The notes beneath the pieces are model-generated. The model was not told where the DNA came from. It did no database searches and saw only the letters and a program-made list of their open reading frames with translations. Made by a program: the position numbers and the translations under genes. 64,000 nucleotides of DNA from an uncultured Oscillospiraceae bacterium (lineage in GTDB: Bacteria > Bacillota > Clostridia > Oscillospirales > Acutalibacteraceae): positions 47,175 through 111,174 of the forward strand of contig URQB01000007.1 in NCBI GenBank assembly GCA_900549825.1, in the 5' to 3' direction. How positions within the stretch are numbered: the first letter of the stretch is position 1; the number at the start of each line of letters is the position of its first letter. Shown here piece by piece: positions 16,705 through 25,879 of this stretch.

Positions 16705-19701
16705 CTATGCTAAAAATATTCCGAATTCCACAAAAGCATATTCGTCTGTCCAATCAGGATTTTCGCCATTTCTCCAAATTTTTGAGCGGCGGTAAAAGCT
16801 GCCGGGGGACACGCTGTAGCTTTCGCCGCTTTTGAGGTGATGGGGGCCGAGCAGATTGCGCAGGGAACTGGTCAGCGTGATTTCAATTGTGTTTTCCCCC
16901 TCCCGCAGCAGCCCGCTGAGATCGACCTCGTAAGGCCGCCAAAAGAGCTTTCCGGCCGGTTTCCCATTGACCCGTATGCTGAGCGCAACCGCGCCGCGCT
17001 TTGCAAAGCGAAGGCAGCGGCCCTCGCATTCTTCCCGTTTCAGGCGAAACGTATTGCGTAGGGTTATCTGTCCACTGAAGAACGGAAAGCCCTGGCGGAC
17101 AAGATCTCCGGAGCAGACGCTGGGCGAGGCGGGCCTCAGTGAGAAATCCCCTCCATAAAGGCTATCCTCCCGCCTGCCGGATTGAAAAATGCCGGGTGTT
17201 TCAACACGAAAATCGCCAAGCAGATAAACGGCCTCGATCTCTTCATCATAGGTCAGGCGGTTTCGGACGGCTTCAAAGCCGCCTGCTGCCGCCTGGAATT
17301 CCCGATAGACGGAATCGTATTGCTGAAAACAGGTTTCCATGCACAGCTCATTGGAGCCCGGCTTTACAAATTTGGTGATGTTGAGCTTTACAAATGCCTG
17401 ATCTCGGTAGAAGCCGCGGGGGGTGAGGCGTGCAAGCTTTCCGTTGATCGTAAAGCGGTAATTTTTCGGCGTTTCACATACGAGAAAGAGCGGCCCGGAG
17501 AGCGGCTGAGAGATGTGGAAGTGGTAAACCAGACGAAGCTCCACAGGCTGTGCAAGCATGCAGGCGAGTTCTGTAATTTCAATGGCCGGGATATTTTTTT
17601 CCACAAGCTTTCCATTAAAAAAGCAGTCGCAGCGGTCGAGCGTCAGGGCATTGAGATCACTGCGGACGATTTCCCATGCAGAAGAAAGGCACGGGCCGAT
17701 GGAACACAGTTGTGCGGCCTTCTCTTTCTTTTTGCGTCTCGCAGGGGCCTTGTGCGGATTTTCATAGAGGAATAGGACTGCACTGCCTCGCTGCTTCAGC
17801 TCCAACGTGAAGCACAGCCTGCCGTCCTCCTGTGCGCATCGGATCGGGCTCTGCTTCCCTGTGGCGGGATCGAAACGTACCGCGTACGTACCCTTTGCGC
17901 GGACGACCAGCATGCTGTCGGGCGCATATGTGTTGACCAGATAGTATATACGAACCCCTTCCCGATCAAAATCACGCACGGTTGCGGCGATTCCCTCCGC
18001 GGGCGATCCGTCTGACAGAGAGAGGGACAGCGGCCGGCAATCGGCAGGTACAGCCTGTACAATCCGGGACAGCGGTACGCGGTTTGAGCTCCCGGCAAGA
18101 CGGCGCGGTTCCGTGCAGAAAACGCCGTCTACCAGATTGGGGATTCCATCCCATGCGGCCTGAGCCTCATCATTTTCCATTTCTGCCCAGATCACTGTCC
18201 CACCGTTTTGTGAGAACTGCGTAAGCAGCGCGAGTACACGGGCATCCATGGAAAGGCATGGCGGGACGATGACTGCCCGGTAGCGCTGCGTTCCCACGCA
18301 AAAGCGGTTTCCTTCCACGTACGCATACTGCCCGAGAATCCGATCGTCCCCCAAATGGAAGGGAATCTGTGTATCCTCAAGCGCTTTGACCACGGAGAGC
18401 AGGGCACTGTGGACTGCGTCCATTTCCGCCTCACATTTTTCACCGCCGTCATAGAGCGTCCAGACGGACTGCTGCGGATGCAGCAGGAGAACGCCGAAAT
18501 GGACGCTGCCGAGCGTTAGCAGCATACCGATCCGGCTGATAAAATCGTTCAAATGGCGGTATTCCTTCCACCATGGCTGCTGAATGAATAGCGCCGCCGG
18601 ATAATCCCGCTTGCGGATGCCCCCAAGGCTGTACGGCTCAAGATGCTGGCATAAAAGCGTGACACCACGCACCATCTGCCATTCAAAAAGCCAGCGCAGT
18701 TCCTCAAAGCTGACGTTCCAGCCACACATCGCAAAGGACTCGCTTAAAACCTGCTTTTTCCCAAGCTGATGCGCCGCGGAGGCGGCCTGCAGCGCCGTCA
18801 GGCAATCGGTGGCCCGACGGCCGAGCCAGTCAATACCGGGGATATCGAAATAGGCATAATGCGGCATACAGGCACCGTTTGCAGTCAGCTGCCCGCCCAG
18901 CGTTTCCTCGCAGACCAGATGCCCGGTCAGACGCAGGCCGTTTTCGTGGCACCATCCGGCGATCTGTTTCGTAAAACGCTCTGAAAAAAGATCGGTGACA
19001 AGCCGCCAGAAGCGTACGCGCGTCCTGCAGGCGGTATCGCTGGGGAAGAAAAGATCCGGGAGCTTTTCTATCAGGGACTCTCCATATTTTTTTTGATATG
19101 CTGTTGGGAGTGCCTGAGACCAGGGATAGCCGTTGCGTGAAAGCTGTGGTTCGTCTGTAAAAAAACCGGACAGGCCCCCCAGATTTTCGCCTAAACGCCT
19201 TTTGTACTGCTGATGAACACTGCGCAGGAAAGCGTTCGTCACCTTGGGCTCCAGCAGATCTACGTAATCTGCATTGATTTCAAAATAGAAATACAGAAAG
19301 CGGCCTTGTGCCGGGAGGCTGGCAATGGGTTTGGCATTCGCTCCTGGAGGGGTTTGCGAGCAGCGCAGGTATTTTTGCTGGTATTTTTCCCCCATCTGGC
19401 TGATCAAACCGCTGGCGCTGCCGCTTGGCCAGCCATTTTCGTCATACCCCCAGGCGGACATGCCTCGCTCCCTGCAGGCAACGGATGCCGCCCGAATATT
19501 ATCCATCCATTCGTGCCCCATATATCCAGTGCGAAGGCCACCGCGCGCGTGCATGACAATGCCGCCGATTCCGGCCTCGTCCATCAGTGCGATTTGCCGG
19601 ACGGTTTCTTCCCTGCACAGGCGCGCATTCCACGACCAGAAGGGAATCGGGCGGAATTGCTTGGGCGGGTTTGCAAGCAGGTCTTCCAATTTTTTGTCCA
19701 T
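16705..19701 (-). CDS. GH106-like glycosyl hydrolase (alpha-L-rhamnosidase-type)
   Basis: The product has about 998 residues and no signal peptide. The N-terminal barrel begins FRPIPFWSWNARL and contains GIGGIVMHARGGL and YDENGWPSGSASG. These blocks are typical of the large Firmicutes glycosidases grouped with GH106. A Rossmann/amidotransferase-like middle (FGVLLLHPQQSVW) and C-terminal beta-sandwich domains with galactose-binding character (EVDLSGLLREGENTIEITLT) follow. I infer removal of a terminal deoxysugar or uronic-type residue from plant or host glycans; the exact substrate is not readable. The ATG at 19701 has GGGGAG 7 nt upstream. It is convergent with the GH3 gene. Confidence 0.8.
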   Translation of the reverse strand: MDKKLEDLLANPPKQFRPIPFWSWNARLCREETVRQIALMDEAGIGGIVMHARGGLRTGYMGHEWMDNIRAASVACRERGMSAWGYDENGWPSGSASGLISQMGEKYQQKYLRCSQTPPGANAKPIASLPAQGRFLYFYFEINADYVDLLEPKVTNAFLRSVHQQYKRRLGENLGGLSGFFTDEPQLSRNGYPWSQALPTAYQKKYGESLIEKLPDLFFPSDTACRTRVRFWRLVTDLFSERFTKQIAGWCHENGLRLTGHLVCEETLGGQLTANGACMPHYAYFDIPGIDWLGRRATDCLTALQAASAAHQLGKKQVLSESFAMCGWNVSFEELRWLFEWQMVRGVTLLCQHLEPYSLGGIRKRDYPAALFIQQPWWKEYRHLNDFISRIGMLLTLGSVHFGVLLLHPQQSVWTLYDGGEKCEAEMDAVHSALLSVVKALEDTQIPFHLGDDRILGQYAYVEGNRFCVGTQRYRAVIVPPCLSMDARVLALLTQFSQNGGTVIWAEMENDEAQAAWDGIPNLVDGVFCTEPRRLAGSSNRVPLSRIVQAVPADCRPLSLSLSDGSPAEGIAATVRDFDREGVRIYYLVNTYAPDSMLVVRAKGTYAVRFDPATGKQSPIRCAQEDGRLCFTLELKQRGSAVLFLYENPHKAPARRKKKEKAAQLCSIGPCLSSAWEIVRSDLNALTLDRCDCFFNGKLVEKNIPAIEITELACMLAQPVELRLVYHFHISQPLSGPLFLVCETPKNYRFTINGKLARLTPRGFYRDQAFVKLNITKFVKPGSNELCMETCFQQYDSVYREFQAAAGGFEAVRNRLTYDEEIEAVYLLGDFRVETPGIFQSGRREDSLYGGDFSLRPASPSVCSGDLVRQGFPFFSGQITLRNTFRLKREECEGRCLRFAKRGAVALSIRVNGKPAGKLFWRPYEVDLSGLLREGENTIEITLTSSLRNLLGPHHLKSGESYSVSPGSFYRRSKIWRNGENPDWTDEYAFVEFGIFLA

Positions 19702-19743
19702 ATATATTCTCCCCAATGAGTTCGGTTTTACAGCTGCAAAAAT

Positions 19744-19772
19744 ATCATACACGCAATTGCAAAAAAACACAA
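19744..19772 (-). promoter_or_regulatory. Candidate promoter for the GH106-like gene
   Basis: TTGTGT (19772-19767) and TATGAT (19749-19744) on the minus strand have a 17-nt spacer and lie about 43 nt before the start. The rest of 19773-19931 is AT-rich with no coding frame that I can support. Confidence 0.5.
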
Positions 19773-19931
19773 GAAAAGCACTAAAAATGCATTCAAATTG
19801 CAGCCCCTTTTATCAAATCACACAATTTATTCTCTTCGGGACTCATTTTTACCATGTCTTCTTCAGAGATTTGCCGGGCTGCTTATTTTTTCGGTTGGAG
19901 CACAGGACAGCGTGCAGCAGGCCCTTTTTTC

Positions 19932-19960
19932 TTGACAAACGAAAGGGCAGATGGGATAAT
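19932..19960 (+). promoter_or_regulatory. Strong sigma-A promoter for valS
   Basis: A perfect TTGACA (19932-19937) and GATAAT (19955-19960) are 17 nt apart. A small hairpin (CCGCC...GGCGG, about 19981-19997) sits in the short leader. A full T-box leader, common before valS in Firmicutes, is not present: the leader is only about 50 nt. Confidence 0.85.
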
Positions 19961-20018
19961 AAATAGAAAACGACCGTAGCCCGCCGCTTTCAGGCGGATT
20001 GAGGAGGAAATCAAAAGC

Positions 20019-22643
20019 ATGGCAAAGGAACTGGCCAAACAGTACAGCCCGCAGGATGTGGAGGACCGCATCTATCAATTCTGGCTGGACGGGCATTATT
20101 TCCACGCAAAGCTCGACCCGGACAAAAAACCATATACGATCGTCATCCCGCCGCCCAACATCACGGGGCAGCTTCATATGGGCCACGCACTCGATGAAAC
20201 GCTGCAGGATATCCTCATCCGGTTCCGCAGGATGCAGGGCTACGACACGCTCTGGCTGCCGGGCACGGATCATGCCTCCATTGCGACGGAGGCGAAGATC
20301 GTTGAGGCAATGAAAAAAGAGGGCCTAACCAAGGACGACCTCGGCCGCGAAGGCTTTTTGAAACGCGCATGGGAGTGGAAGGCGCAGTATGGCGGCCGGA
20401 TCGTGGAGCAGCTCAAAAAGCTCGGCTCCTCCTGTGACTGGGAGCGGGAGCGCTTCACCCTAGACGAAGGCTGCTCCAGGGCTGTGCGCGAGGTCTTTGT
20501 CCGGCTGTATGAAAAGGGCCTGATTTACCGTGGCGAGCGCATCATCAACTGGTGCCCGCACTGCCAGACCTCCATCTCCGACGCGGAGGTCGAATACGCG
20601 GAAAAGGATGGCTCCTTCTGGCATGTGCGCTATCCGTTTGCGGACGGCAGCGGCTATGTCGAGCTTGCAACCACCCGCCCGGAAACAATGCTCGGCGATA
20701 CGGCCGTGGCCGTTCACCCGGATGATGAGCGCTATCAAGGCCTGGTGGGCAAAAAGCTGATCCTGCCATTGGTAAAGAGGGAAATTCCGCTGATTGCGGA
20801 CGAATATGTCGAGATGGATTTCGGCACCGGCGTGGTGAAGATTACGCCTGCCCACGATCCGAACGACTTTGAAGTGGGCCTGCGCCACAATCTTGAGGTG
20901 ATCAACGTCATGACGGATGACGGGCACATGACGGAGGATTGCGGCAAATATGCGGGCATGGATCTCTATGAGTGCCGCAAGGCCATCGTCAAGGATTTGG
21001 AAGAGGGCGGATTCCTCGTCAAGGTCGAGCCGATGAAGCACAATGTCGGCTCCTGCTATCGTTGCCACACGACGGTCGAGCCGCGCGTCTCCAAGCAGTG
21101 GTTCGTCAAGATGGAGCCACTTGCAAAGCCGGCCATCGATATCGTGCGTGATGGCACTGTCAGGTTTATTCCCGACCGCATGAGCAAGGTCTATTTCAAC
21201 TGGATGGACAATATCAAGGACTGGTGTATCTCCCGCCAGCTCTGGTGGGGCCATCGGATTCCCGCATGGTACTGCCCGGACTGCGGCGAGCTGATCGTCA
21301 GCCGGGGTGATCCGGACGTCTGCCCGAAATGCGGTTCCCAAAACCTTTCTCAGGATCCGGACACGCTTGATACCTGGTTCTCCTCCGCACTCTGGCCATT
21401 TTCGACGCTCGGCTGGCCGGATAAAACGCCGGAGCTTCAGCACTATTACCCGACCAATACGCTGGTCACGGGTTATGATATCATCTTCTTCTGGGTCGCA
21501 CGTATGATTTTCTCGGCGTGTGAATATACCGGTGAGCAGCCCTTCGACACCGTGCTGATCCACGGCCTTGTGCGCGACGCGCAGGGGCGCAAGATGTCCA
21601 AATCCCTTGGCAATGGCATCGACCCGCTGGAGATCATCGACAAATACGGCGCGGACGCGCTGCGCTTTGCGCTTGCCACGGGTAACAGCCCCGGCAACGA
21701 TATGCGCTTCTCCGATGAAAAGGTGGAGGCGAGCCGCAATTTTGCCAATAAGATCTGGAATGCGGCGCGCTTTATCCTGATGAATCTGGATGAAAACGAG
21801 CCCGCCCCGCACCTGCCGGACGAGCTTGCGCTTGAGGATAAATGGATTCTCAGCCAGTACAATACCGTCGTCAAAGAGGTGACGGATAATCTTGAAAAAT
21901 TCGAGCTCGGCATGGCGGTCCAGAAGCTCTATGACTTCATCTGGGATGTGTTCTGCGACTGGTATATCGAGCTTGCCAAAATCCGCCTGCAGCAGGGTGG
22001 GGAAGCGGCAGAGCCTGCCAGGGCCGTGCTGGTATACGTGATGAGCAATACGCTCAAGCTGCTGCACCCGTTCATGCCCTTCATCACAGAGGAAATCTGG
22101 CAGACGCTCCCGCACGATGGCGAGGCGATTCTCGTCTCCCCATGGCCGGTATACGACGCAGCGCTCGCGTTCTCTCAGGAAGAGGCCAAGATGGAGCGCA
22201 TCATGCAGGCGATTCGCGCAGTGCGCAACCGTCGCAGCGAGATGAACGTGCCCCCTTCCAAGAAAGCGCATGTCTATATTGAGACGGCGGATGAGGAGAC
22301 CTTCCGCGGCGCGGCGGTCTTCTTCCAGCGGCTTGCCTATGCTTCCGAGGTGTCGCTTGGCTCCTCCTTTGAGATCCCGGGCGCTGTCCTGATCGTTGCA
22401 GACAGCGCGCGGCTCTATATCCCGATGGGCGAGCTGGTCGATCTGGAGGCGGAAAGGGCGCGTCTGCAAAAGGAACTGGAGAATACCCAGAAGCAGCTCG
22501 CAGGCGTGCAGGCGAAGCTCAATAACGAGCAGTTTATCTCCAAGGCGCCGGCGCATATCGTGCAGAACCAGCGCGATACGGCGGAGAAGCTTCGGGAGAA
22601 AATCCAGATGCTTGAGCAGAGCCTTGCCGAGATGAATCAGTAA
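20019..22643 (+). CDS. valS: Valyl-tRNA synthetase
   Basis: The product has 874 residues, the standard size of bacterial ValRS. It charges tRNA-Val in the cytoplasm. The HIGH box is HMGH at residues 53-56 within [17 protein letters not shown], and the KMSKS loop is at 525-529. The editing (CP1) domain occupies about 150-390, including [20 protein letters not shown]. An anticodon-binding domain is followed by a C-terminal coiled coil ([19 protein letters not shown]). AGGAGG lies upstream of the ATG. It is transcribed alone from the promoter at 19932. Confidence 0.98.
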   Translation: MAKELAKQYSPQDVEDRIYQFWLDGHYFHAKLDPDKKPYTIVIPPPNITGQLHMGHALDETLQDILIRFRRMQGYDTLWLPGTDHASIATEAKIVEAMKKEGLTKDDLGREGFLKRAWEWKAQYGGRIVEQLKKLGSSCDWERERFTLDEGCSRAVREVFVRLYEKGLIYRGERIINWCPHCQTSISDAEVEYAEKDGSFWHVRYPFADGSGYVELATTRPETMLGDTAVAVHPDDERYQGLVGKKLILPLVKREIPLIADEYVEMDFGTGVVKITPAHDPNDFEVGLRHNLEVINVMTDDGHMTEDCGKYAGMDLYECRKAIVKDLEEGGFLVKVEPMKHNVGSCYRCHTTVEPRVSKQWFVKMEPLAKPAIDIVRDGTVRFIPDRMSKVYFNWMDNIKDWCISRQLWWGHRIPAWYCPDCGELIVSRGDPDVCPKCGSQNLSQDPDTLDTWFSSALWPFSTLGWPDKTPELQHYYPTNTLVTGYDIIFFWVARMIFSACEYTGEQPFDTVLIHGLVRDAQGRKMSKSLGNGIDPLEIIDKYGADALRFALATGNSPGNDMRFSDEKVEASRNFANKIWNAARFILMNLDENEPAPHLPDELALEDKWILSQYNTVVKEVTDNLEKFELGMAVQKLYDFIWDVFCDWYIELAKIRLQQGGEAAEPARAVLVYVMSNTLKLLHPFMPFITEEIWQTLPHDGEAILVSPWPVYDAALAFSQEEAKMERIMQAIRAVRNRRSEMNVPPSKKAHVYIETADEETFRGAAVFFQRLAYASEVSLGSSFEIPGAVLIVADSARLYIPMGELVDLEAERARLQKELENTQKQLAGVQAKLNNEQFISKAPAHIVQNQRDTAEKLREKIQMLEQSLAEMNQ

Positions 22644-22927
22644 AAAAGATGGAAAACAACCCCAAAGGTTACTCTATGACACACGGGTATTGTTCCTGTG
22701 CGTGTTTCTGCATTTTGCGGCATGATTTTTTGAAATAAAAGGATTTATAGCCGGTTGTTTTTTCCGGGCATGTCTGTTTGAATGCCTGCACATAATAGAG
22801 TCGGCAGGGATGAAGCAGGTCTGCTTGAAAAACAGCAGCATGCGAAAGCGGTGTGCTTCTATCCCTGTTAGGACGCTCTGAAAGGGCGTCCGGTCTTGGC
22901 GAAAAACGGTTTTCCGATAAAAATAAG
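22644..22927. other. Non-coding stretch after valS
   Basis: I see no supportable gene here. The stretch holds an imperfect ACACACGGG/CCTGTGCGTGT hairpin (about 22679-22705) and a GGACGC/GCGTCC stem (about 22875-22893). Either could be a processing or termination signal for valS. Confidence 0.5.
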
Positions 22928-22969
22928 AGCAGCCACGCCGGATTTGGTTCCGCCGTGGCTGCTGTTTTG
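22928..22969. terminator. Bidirectional terminator between valS and the GNAT gene
   Basis: A 10-bp perfect outer stem (22928-22937 with 22954-22963) is followed by TTTT on the plus strand. T-rich sequence follows on the minus strand as well. Confidence 0.8.
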
Positions 22970-22973
22970 CCGC

Positions 22974-23246
22974 CTACACGAGTAGGTCAGCGTCCTCCGG
23001 GTGCTCAGAAAACCATTTTTGAGCATAAGAACATACCGGTTTTATCTTTTTCCCTACGCGCCGCAATTGTACTACGGCCTTCTGCATGAGCTGCCCTGCA
23101 ACGCCCTGTCCGCGCAGCGCGGCGTCCACAAAGGTATGGTCGATAGCGACAGTATCGTCATCCAACGCGGGAAAGGTGATTTCAGCGATCCGTTTTCCGG
23201 CATCATTTTCGGCATAAATTCTGTCGTTTTCCGTAATGAAGTTCAT
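22974..23246 (-). CDS. Small GNAT-type N-acetyltransferase (YjdJ-like)
   Basis: The product has 90 residues, the size of the minimal YjdJ/Gcn5-related group. The acetyl-CoA-binding loop is visible as VDAALRGQGVAGQLMQ (the R/Q-x-x-G-x-G/A motif), preceded by IAEITFPALDDDTVAIDHTF and followed by KKIKPVCSYAQKWF. These proteins are predicted to transfer acetyl groups to small amines or proteins; the substrate is unknown. AAAGGAG lies upstream of the ATG. It follows the NUDIX gene on the same strand and is probably co-transcribed with it. Confidence 0.88.
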   Translation of the reverse strand: MNFITENDRIYAENDAGKRIAEITFPALDDDTVAIDHTFVDAALRGQGVAGQLMQKAVVQLRRVGKKIKPVCSYAQKWFSEHPEDADLLV

Positions 23247-23286
23247 CTAATGCATCTCCTTTATCAGTCGGCGTGTTGGAAGGCTT

Positions 23287-23781
23287 TTACGCAGCTTCCA
23301 CCAGCGATAGAATTTCACAAATTTCCGGGTATCGAAATCGTTCTCCGGAATCAAGCAGACTGCGGAATCCGGAGGATGAAACTCACTTTGCCTGCGCAAC
23401 TTCTTCCGCCTGCAAGGTAAGCTCTCCAATCGTGGCGTCGTTATGCACCAGGTAAAGATCCCATAATAATTCTCCGCGCGGGATCGTTTTCAAAAAGCGG
23501 ATTTGAGAGGGAGAGACGCATACGCCGAGTTCTTGCCTGATTTCCCGGATGCATCCCTGCTCAGTGCTTTCACCGGCCAGCATGCGCCCTGTGGTTAGCC
23601 CCCACATGCCGGGCAGGATTTCGCATTGCATGATGCGCTGCTGGATGAGGATTTCGCCGCGGCGGTTGACGATCCAGGCTTCCATCGCCGGATGATACTC
23701 TCCCGACGCGAAAACAGCGCCTTTTGGCCTGATCCGGCTGGTTCTGATCCCATCCCGGTTACATACGTCCCAGTATTCCAT
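23287..23781 (-). pseudogene. NUDIX hydrolase interrupted by an in-frame TGA
   Basis: The frame has 164 sense codons and is broken once by TGA at 23385-23383. Translation from the ATG gives 132 residues. The NUDIX box GRMLAGESTEQGCIREIRQE is present with G-x5-E-x7 spacing, and its end (REIRQELGVCV) keeps RE, then QE in place of the usual EE, and G. The downstream part stays in the same frame (VSSSGFRSLLDSGERFRYPE) and restores the usual length of this family. The TGA sits where relatives have Trp (AKW), so one base change explains it. NUDIX proteins hydrolyse nucleoside-diphosphate derivatives. The short product may or may not fold. TGA is a normal stop elsewhere in the window, so recoding is unlikely. 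Confidence 0.7.
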
Positions 23782-23830
23782 CTTTCATCTGTCCTTTTGA
23801 TTTTCTGTATTTCCATCTGTATTTTTATGC

Positions 23831-23859
23831 TTGCATATTCCCATTGTTACAGGTATAAT
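23831..23859 (+). promoter_or_regulatory. Sigma-A promoter for yajC
   Basis: TTGCAT (23831-23836) and a perfect TATAAT (23854-23859) are separated by 17 nt, about 35 nt before the yajC start. Confidence 0.75.
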
Positions 23860-23894
23860 AGCAGTATTATAAAAATCACGGAGGTAGCAATTGA

Positions 23895-24380
23895 ATGACA
23901 GCGTTTCATTTATTAACTTCAGCCAGCGGTACGGCGTCCTCATCTCCCTTTACGATGATCCTTCTGATGGTCGCCATGTTTGCAATTATGTATTTCGTCA
24001 TGATCCGTCCGCAGAAAAAACAGCAGAAGAAAGAGCAGGAAATGCGCGACAGCCTGCAGGTCGGCGATGAGATCACGACCATCGGCGGTATTATGGGCCG
24101 TGTTGTTACGGTCAAGGAGGATTCCCTCATCATTGAGACCGGCGCAGACCGCAACAAGATGCGGATTGCCCGCTGGGCCGTCCAGACGAACAATACCGCC
24201 AATGAAAAGCTTGCCGCTGAGCGCGAGGCCGCCCAGGCCAAGGCGCAGGAGGAGCGTGCAAAACGTGCTGCCGGGGAAGGCGAGAAGAGGGGCAAGCACC
24301 GCGGCAGGAAAAAGGAGCTGGACGAGGTGTCTTCCGCAAAGGCTGAGGAAGCCGCACAGTCCAATCAAGAAGAGGAATAA
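23895..24380 (+). CDS. yajC: YajC preprotein translocase subunit
   Basis: The product has 161 residues, longer than the usual about 90-110 because of a charged Ala/Lys/Glu-rich tail. One membrane segment (FTMILLMVAMFAIMYFVMI, about residues 19-37) is followed by RPQKKQQKKEQ and the conserved core LQVGDEITTIGGIMGRVV. YajC joins the SecDF complex at the Sec translocon and assists protein export. GGAGG lies upstream of the ATG. The TIGR04086 membrane-protein gene follows, a pairing that recurs in Clostridia. Confidence 0.95.
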   Translation: MTAFHLLTSASGTASSSPFTMILLMVAMFAIMYFVMIRPQKKQQKKEQEMRDSLQVGDEITTIGGIMGRVVTVKEDSLIIETGADRNKMRIARWAVQTNNTANEKLAAEREAAQAKAQEERAKRAAGEGEKRGKHRGRKKELDEVSSAKAEEAAQSNQEEE

Positions 24381-24402
24381 TTTTCGGCATATCTGTCCGG
24401 TT

Positions 24403-24442
24403 CCCCTCATATTCTTTATCAGAGAATATGAGGGGGATTTTT
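24403..24442 (+). terminator. Terminator after yajC whose 3' arm carries the next gene's ribosome site
   Basis: CCCCTCATATTCT (24403-24415) pairs perfectly with AGAATATGAGGGG (24423-24435), and GATTTTTT follows. The GAGGGGG of the 3' arm is also the only ribosome-binding sequence for the ATG at 24444. Termination and occlusion of translation therefore overlap. Confidence 0.75.
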
Positions 24443-24443
24443 T

Positions 24444-24857
24444 ATGGGCAAAGGGAAAAAGAAAAATGCAGCTGAGCAAAATGAAGCGCGCGCTTTGATC
24501 CTGCGCATTCTGATCGGCTTCGCCGTCGGCATGATTGTGATGCTTCTGTTGATGACGATTTTTTCCTCCATTATCGTAAAATCTGATCTCAACGGCGCCG
24601 TTGTTTATATTCTGGGTCTTTTTGCATGCGGCTTTGCCGCTTTTTTATCTGGCTTTATCGTAACGCGGCCGTTTCACAAAAAAGGCCTTCCCTTTGGAGT
24701 TTTAGCCTCACTCCCGCTGATTGCGGCCGCCTGTGTCATGGCGCTGGTCGCCAATCAGGGCGCGGTCGGCGCCCACTTCTATATCCTGGCGGCCGTTATG
24801 CTGCTGTGCGGTGCGCTGGGAGGGATCTTCGCGGCCAACCTGCGCAAGTTTAAATAG
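24444..24857 (+). CDS. TIGR04086 family membrane protein
   Basis: The product has 137 residues with four membrane segments (LILRILIGFAVGMIVMLLLM; AVVYILGLFACGFAAFLSGF; FGVLASLPLIAAACVMAL; FYILAAVMLLCGALGGIF) after a Lys-rich start. This is the clostridial TIGR04086 family, typically found next to yajC, and its function is not established. The ribosome site GAGGGGG lies inside the terminator hairpin of yajC, so its translation may depend on readthrough or on melting of that hairpin. It ends convergently, 18 nt from the radical SAM gene. Confidence 0.88.
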   Translation: MGKGKKKNAAEQNEARALILRILIGFAVGMIVMLLLMTIFSSIIVKSDLNGAVVYILGLFACGFAAFLSGFIVTRPFHKKGLPFGVLASLPLIAAACVMALVANQGAVGAHFYILAAVMLLCGALGGIFAANLRKFK

Positions 24858-24875
24858 CAGTTTTTTCGCATGCCG

Positions 24876-25478
24876 CTATTCCGCATATTCCCGTACATGC
24901 AGTGCAAGGCCTGCCTCACGGGCCACACTGCGGCATTCCTCCAGCGCTTTTGCCGGAATACAGTCCACTACGGAGAGGACGGCTTCCGGCAAAAAGCGCT
25001 TGCATTCCTTCGCAAAAGAGAGCATTGCGTCAAAGGCCTTTTCTCCAAAAACCGGGCGGCACAGCTGGTTATACGCAGCCGCGTCCGGCGCATTCAGGCT
25101 GACGGAAACAGCGTCCACCAGGCCGCTGAGCAGGCGGGCGGTCGGAAAGCCGTGGATCAGGTCGCTCAGGCCGTTTGTATTGACCCGGATGTTACAGTCC
25201 GGGTCTTTTTCTTTGAGGTATTTGCATACCGCGAGGAGGAGGTCGATGCGCTCAAGCGGCTCGCCGTAGCCGCAAAACACGACCGCATCATAGGAGGAAA
25301 GCTCTTTTTCCTCAAAGGCATGGACAACCTCATCAAAATCCGGTTCGTGTTCCAGCCAGAGGTCGTCTCCGGTTCCGACTCCTTTGGATTTTTGACGGAT
25401 ACAGAAGGCGCAGCGGCATGGGCATCGGTTGGTGATGTTAACATAGAGGTTCGTTCCCAGTTCATACAGGATCGTAAT
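24876..25478 (-). CDS. TatD-associated radical SAM protein (apparent ATT start)
   Basis: The product is about 200 residues and fits the TatD-linked radical SAM family (TIGR04038). The CxxxCxxC cluster motif is CPCRCAFC near residue 19, preceded by LYELGTNLYVNITNR and followed by LWLEHEPD and VVFCGYGEP, the glycine-rich SAM site. The enzyme should bind a [4Fe-4S] cluster and S-adenosylmethionine; its substrate is unknown. No ATG, GTG or TTG exists between the upstream in-frame TAA and the cysteine motif. An ATT (25478-25476) lies 6 nt after GGGAGGG and begins (M)TILYE, which matches where relatives start. CTG at 25469 is the alternative. tatD is not in the window; an HD-domain pseudogene is upstream. 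Confidence 0.85.
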   Translation of the reverse strand: MTILYELGTNLYVNITNRCPCRCAFCIRQKSKGVGTGDDLWLEHEPDFDEVVHAFEEKELSSYDAVVFCGYGEPLERIDLLLAVCKYLKEKDPDCNIRVNTNGLSDLIHGFPTARLLSGLVDAVSVSLNAPDAAAYNQLCRPVFGEKAFDAMLSFAKECKRFLPEAVLSVVDCIPAKALEECRSVAREAGLALHVREYAE

Positions 25479-25499
25479 AAAAATCCCTCCCTGGCATTT

Positions 25500-25706
25500 A
25501 TTTTATCATTGATCAAGGCGACTTGTGCAGCAATTCCCTTGGAGGGCTGTTCCCGGCGGCCGATATCGTGCAGCAAACAGGCACAGATTCAAACATCGTA
25601 GTCGATATCCTGTTCTGTCTGCGCAAATATCCAAGGCAATATAGAGTACACGATAAATAGGTTCTCTATCATGCAATATTATAGCATGACATGCCCCGTA
25701 CCACAA
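25500..25706 (-). pseudogene. HD-domain phosphohydrolase remnant
   Basis: Two minus frames together read as one decayed protein. The first gives REPIYRVLYIALDICADRTG, typical of the start of a clostridial HD-domain hydrolase. The second gives DIDYDV, a TGA stop, then ICACLLHDIGRREQ, which contains the HD motif, and it decays before the radical SAM gene. At least one frameshift and one nonsense codon separate the parts. Family members are normally about 160-200 residues; the 3' portion is gone. The rest of this stretch up to the plus-strand promoter at 25800 is AT-rich and has no other coding signal. Confidence 0.6.
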
Positions 25707-25799
25707 GAAATGCTTCGATTGGCAGAGAAGCTCTCCTGATTTTTCCGTCTGATTTATATATATTTAATTTATAACTCGGCTTAATATTATACAAAATAA

Positions 25800-25828
25800 T
25801 TGACTTTATGTCGAATATCGGGTATGAT
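25800..25828 (+). promoter_or_regulatory. Sigma-A promoter for the surface protein gene
   Basis: TTGACT (25800-25805) and TATGAT (25823-25828) are separated by 17 nt, about 50 nt before the start codon. Confidence 0.75.
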
Positions 25829-25879
25829 TAAGTATAGAATTCTTTGAATTCAAAATGAATTAAGGAAGGTAGAGGACTG

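Noticed and set aside
19961..20018. T-box leader before valS
   Set aside because: The leader is only about 50 nt and lacks a specifier stem and T-box sequence.
20460..22556. 698-residue minus-strand frame opposite valS
   Set aside because: Long antisense frames arise from the biased codon use of valS. It has no start signal and no recognisable domains.
23383..23385. TGA read as tryptophan or selenocysteine in the NUDIX gene
   Set aside because: TGA ends other clear genes in the window and there is no SECIS-like hairpin immediately downstream; a nonsense mutation is simpler.
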